Source: Thiobacillus sp.
GTDB taxonomy: Bacteria > Pseudomonadota > Gammaproteobacteria > Burkholderiales > Thiobacillaceae
DNA length: 33,918 nucleotides
Direction: 5' to 3'
NCBI GenBank assembly: GCA_019459705.1
Contig: JAIBFE010000271.1
Coordinates: 1 to 33,918 of the forward strand
Within the stretch, counting starts at the first letter, position 1. Every line of letters begins with the position of its first letter. The notes under the pieces were generated by a model that was not told the origin of the DNA, made no database searches, and saw only the letters and a list, made by a program, of their open reading frames with translations. Below are positions 32,846 through 33,918 of the stretch, one piece after another. Position numbers and translations under genes: made by a program.

Positions 32846-32861
32846 AGCAACCGTTGTGCCA
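32846..32861 (-). promoter_or_regulatory. Sigma54 promoter of nrtA operon
   Basis: On the minus strand TGGCAC (32861-32856), five bases, TTGCT (32850-32846) is a perfect -24/-12 element. Transcription should begin near 32835, at the foot of ANTAR hairpin 1. Confidence 0.8.
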
Positions 32862-32937
32862 GCTGGCTGAGTCCCTTGTATTGCAAGGATTTTATTGAAA
32901 CGGGGCCGGGTCGGGACCGGGGCTGTCCGGTGCGTTC

Positions 32938-32954
32938 TGCACTCATGCAGTGCA
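32938..32954 (-). promoter_or_regulatory. NtrC enhancer site upstream of nrtA
   Basis: TGCACT-GCATG-AGTGCA is a perfect 17-bp dyad of the NtrC type (TGCACY-N5-RGTGCA), centred about 110 bases upstream of the predicted start. A partial dyad TGGTGC-ACTGCA-GCACAA lies a helical turn or two further upstream (about 32959-32976). Confidence 0.7.
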
Positions 32955-32990
32955 TGGTTGTGCTGCAGTGCACCAATCAGGGGGCGTGCA

Positions 32991-33554
32991 TCAGGCCGGT
33001 TTTTGCAGAATCTGCCGTGCAATGTCCGCCAGCTTCAGGCCGCGGTCCATCGCGGCGCGGCGCATCTCGCGATACACCTCGGGTTCCGATGCGCCGGTCT
33101 GCTTGATCAGCAGGGCCTTGGCCTGGTCGATCAGCTTGCGCTCGCTGAGTTCGAGCCGGGTCTGTTCGAGCTGGTCGTGCAGCGCCTGGAAGGCTTCGAA
33201 GCGCGACACCGCCACGTCGAGGATCGGCCGGATGCGCGCCGGGTCGAGTCCGTCCACCACATAGGACGTCACGCCCGCCTGCGTCGCTGCGCGGATCGAA
33301 TCCGGGCTGCCGTCGTCGGTGAACATCACGATCGGACGCGGACAGTCCTGGTTCACCACGCAGATGTGCTCCAGCGTGTCGCGATCCGGCGAGTCCTGCG
33401 CAATGATCACCACGTCCGGACGCAATGCCTGGATCTGTACGTCCAGGCTGCGCGCTGAATTGAGCGTGGCCGTCACCACGCAGCCCGTCGCCTCCAGCGC
33501 CGGCACCAGCATCGCCAGCCGGTCAGGCTGGTTTTCAACAATCAGTACGCGCAT
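32991..33554 (-). CDS. nasT: ANTAR-domain antiterminator of nitrate assimilation
   Basis: 187 residues. Residues 1-120 are a receiver-like domain (MRVLIVENQPDRLAML, PRPIVMFTDDG, TSYVVDGLDPARIRPILDVA). A coiled coil follows (FEAFQALHDQLEQTRLELSERK), then an ANTAR domain (LIDQAKALLIKQTGASEPEVYREMRRAAMDRGLKLADIARQIL). The phosphoacceptor site reads VVIIAQDSP with Ala52 where Asp is expected, and the acidic pair near the start is Glu7-Asn8, so it is a pseudo-receiver. NasT proteins are held inactive by the nitrate sensor NasS and, when freed, bind leader RNA hairpins to block termination. A matching leader lies just downstream, before nrtA. nasS is not in the window. Confidence 0.93.
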   Translation of the reverse strand: MRVLIVENQPDRLAMLVPALEATGCVVTATLNSARSLDVQIQALRPDVVIIAQDSPDRDTLEHICVVNQDCPRPIVMFTDDGSPDSIRAATQAGVTSYVVDGLDPARIRPILDVAVSRFEAFQALHDQLEQTRLELSERKLIDQAKALLIKQTGASEPEVYREMRRAAMDRGLKLADIARQILQKPA

Positions 33555-33580
33555 GTTCGTTTTGGTATCCGATGCTTTAC

Positions 33581-33608
33581 AAAAAAAGGCGGCCTCCGGA
33601 GAGGCCGC
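33581..33608 (-). terminator. Intrinsic terminator in the nasT leader
   Basis: GCGGCCTC-TCCG-GAGGCCGC (33608-33589, minus strand, perfect 8-bp stem) is followed by C and TTTTTTT (33587-33581), 26 bases before the nasT ATG. Since a sigma54-like promoter lies upstream of it, it can act as an attenuator. CCTCCG (33619-33614) could pair with CGGAGG (33598-33593) and break the stem. I find no clear hexaloop hairpin here. Confidence 0.7.
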
Positions 33609-33669
33609 AAAATCGGAGGAGACTGCCTGAGCAACCTGGCCTTGCGGTTTGGATACTCAATCAGGATAT

Positions 33670-33685
33670 AGCAGGGGGCGTGCCA
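33670..33685 (-). promoter_or_regulatory. Sigma54 promoter of nasT
   Basis: TGGCAC (33685-33680), five bases, CTGCT (33674-33670) on the minus strand. It has the same single -12 mismatch as the nasA element. The predicted start near 33659 puts a leader of about 105 bases, including the terminator, before nasT. Confidence 0.6.
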
Positions 33686-33750
33686 GCTTCAAGATTGGTT
33701 AATTATCAAATGCTTATGTGTTTTTGAAGCGTGCGTGACAGGGGCCGGGG

Positions 33751-33767
33751 TGTGCCGTTGTGGTGCA
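33751..33767. promoter_or_regulatory. Weak NtrC-like site upstream of nasT
   Basis: TGTGCC-GTTGT-GGTGCA keeps one perfect half and has two mismatches in the other. Its centre is about 100 bases upstream of the predicted nasT start. Confidence 0.35.
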
Positions 33768-33809
33768 TGAGGTGGGGAAATGGAATCAAAACGGGGCGCA
33801 GATGGGGGC

Positions 33810-33836
33810 GTCATTGCGAACGTAGCGTAGCAATCC
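33810..33836. repeat. Interspersed palindromic repeat (ATTGC..GCAAT type)
   Basis: GTCATTGCGAACGTAGCGTA (then GCAATCC) has terminal arms ATTGC/GCAAT. This wording, with small changes, recurs as a scattered intergenic repeat in many proteobacterial genomes. Only one copy is in the window. Confidence 0.5.
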
Positions 33837-33918
33837 GTCGGTGAGTTGGCGCGAAGCACCTTTAATGGTTAAGCCTTCACAAGACAGCTGACCGTTTGGG
33901 GGGGGGACCCCCCGCCAC
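33837..33918. other. Noncoding right edge
   Basis: I see no gene or RNA here. It ends in an uninterrupted G-run followed by ACCCCCC (about 33898-33913), which can fold back on itself and may also be a sequencing or assembly problem at the contig end. Confidence 0.4.

Noticed and set aside
33601-33660. ANTAR hexaloop hairpins in the nasT leader
   Set aside because: No six-base loop with A1 and G4 is flanked by a stem of more than two pairs; only the terminator and a possible antiterminator pairing are supported.
1-33918. CRISPR arrays, tRNA or rRNA genes, insertion sequences, prophage genes
   Set aside because: No regular spacer-repeat array, cloverleaf, transposase or phage structural gene was seen on either strand.

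Overview
The window is GC-rich, densely coded bacterial chromosome, with no rRNA, tRNA, insertion sequence, prophage or CRISPR array that I can see. The gene set (assimilatory NasA, NirBD, NrtABD, NasT, YbiB, an Anbu locus, Hsp20, a Na+,K+-type P-ATPase) and the sigma54/NtrC-style control suggest a proteobacterium, most likely a betaproteobacterium of the Thiobacillus/Rhodocyclales kind. That placement is inference from gene content, not from a phylogenetic marker.

Layout. (1) 1-2684, plus strand: the C-terminal half of an MFS transporter, an exported single-domain rhodanese, a SAM methyltransferase and an exported FmdE-domain protein. (2) 2702-4600, minus strand: a CorC/HlyC-type membrane CBS protein and an Hsp20 chaperone with its own terminator and a possible heat-shock promoter. 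(3) 4789-9057, plus strand: a P-type ATPase with the ion-site residues of Na+,K+-ATPases, then a PAS-GAF-GGDEF diguanylate cyclase. (4) 9217-16051, plus strand: nitrate and nitrite assimilation (nasA, a possible 62-aa ORF, ybiB, nirB, nirD), closed by a strong terminator. (5) 16293-20472, plus strand: a small unknown gene, then circularly permuted ATP-grasp ligase, alpha-E protein and an HPPD-like dioxygenase. (6) 20658-28184, minus strand and convergent with (5): Anbu proteasome homologue, transglutaminase-DUF2126 protein, MinD/ParA-like ATPase, AhpD-like protein, second transglutaminase and an OmpA-type lipoprotein. (7) 28203-33554, minus strand: nasT, nrtA, a globin, nrtB, nrtD and a PDC-sensor membrane protein that abuts Anbu.

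Two systems stand out. The first is the Anbu/amidoligase locus. ATP-grasp + alpha-E + transglutaminase + Anbu is a known conserved association of unsolved function, predicted to make and break peptide or isopeptide bonds. Here it is split into two convergent blocks and enlarged by an iron dioxygenase-like enzyme with an intact 2-His-1-Glu triad, a deviant Walker ATPase and a CxxC redox protein. The second is its nitrogen-control setting. The nrtA leader carries a readable ANTAR antitermination element: sigma54 promoter, hexaloop hairpin, and a second hexaloop hairpin that overlaps an intrinsic terminator. nasT, which encodes the matching ANTAR protein, lies just upstream. nirB has a sigma54 promoter and one ANTAR-like hairpin, and nirB and nrtA each have an NtrC-like dyad centred about 110 bp upstream of the predicted start. 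A weaker sigma54-like site precedes the ATP-grasp operon, and the nrt genes run in the same direction straight into Anbu, so the peptide system may be part of the nitrogen-limitation response.

All calls come from reading sequence and motifs by eye; no database search was possible.
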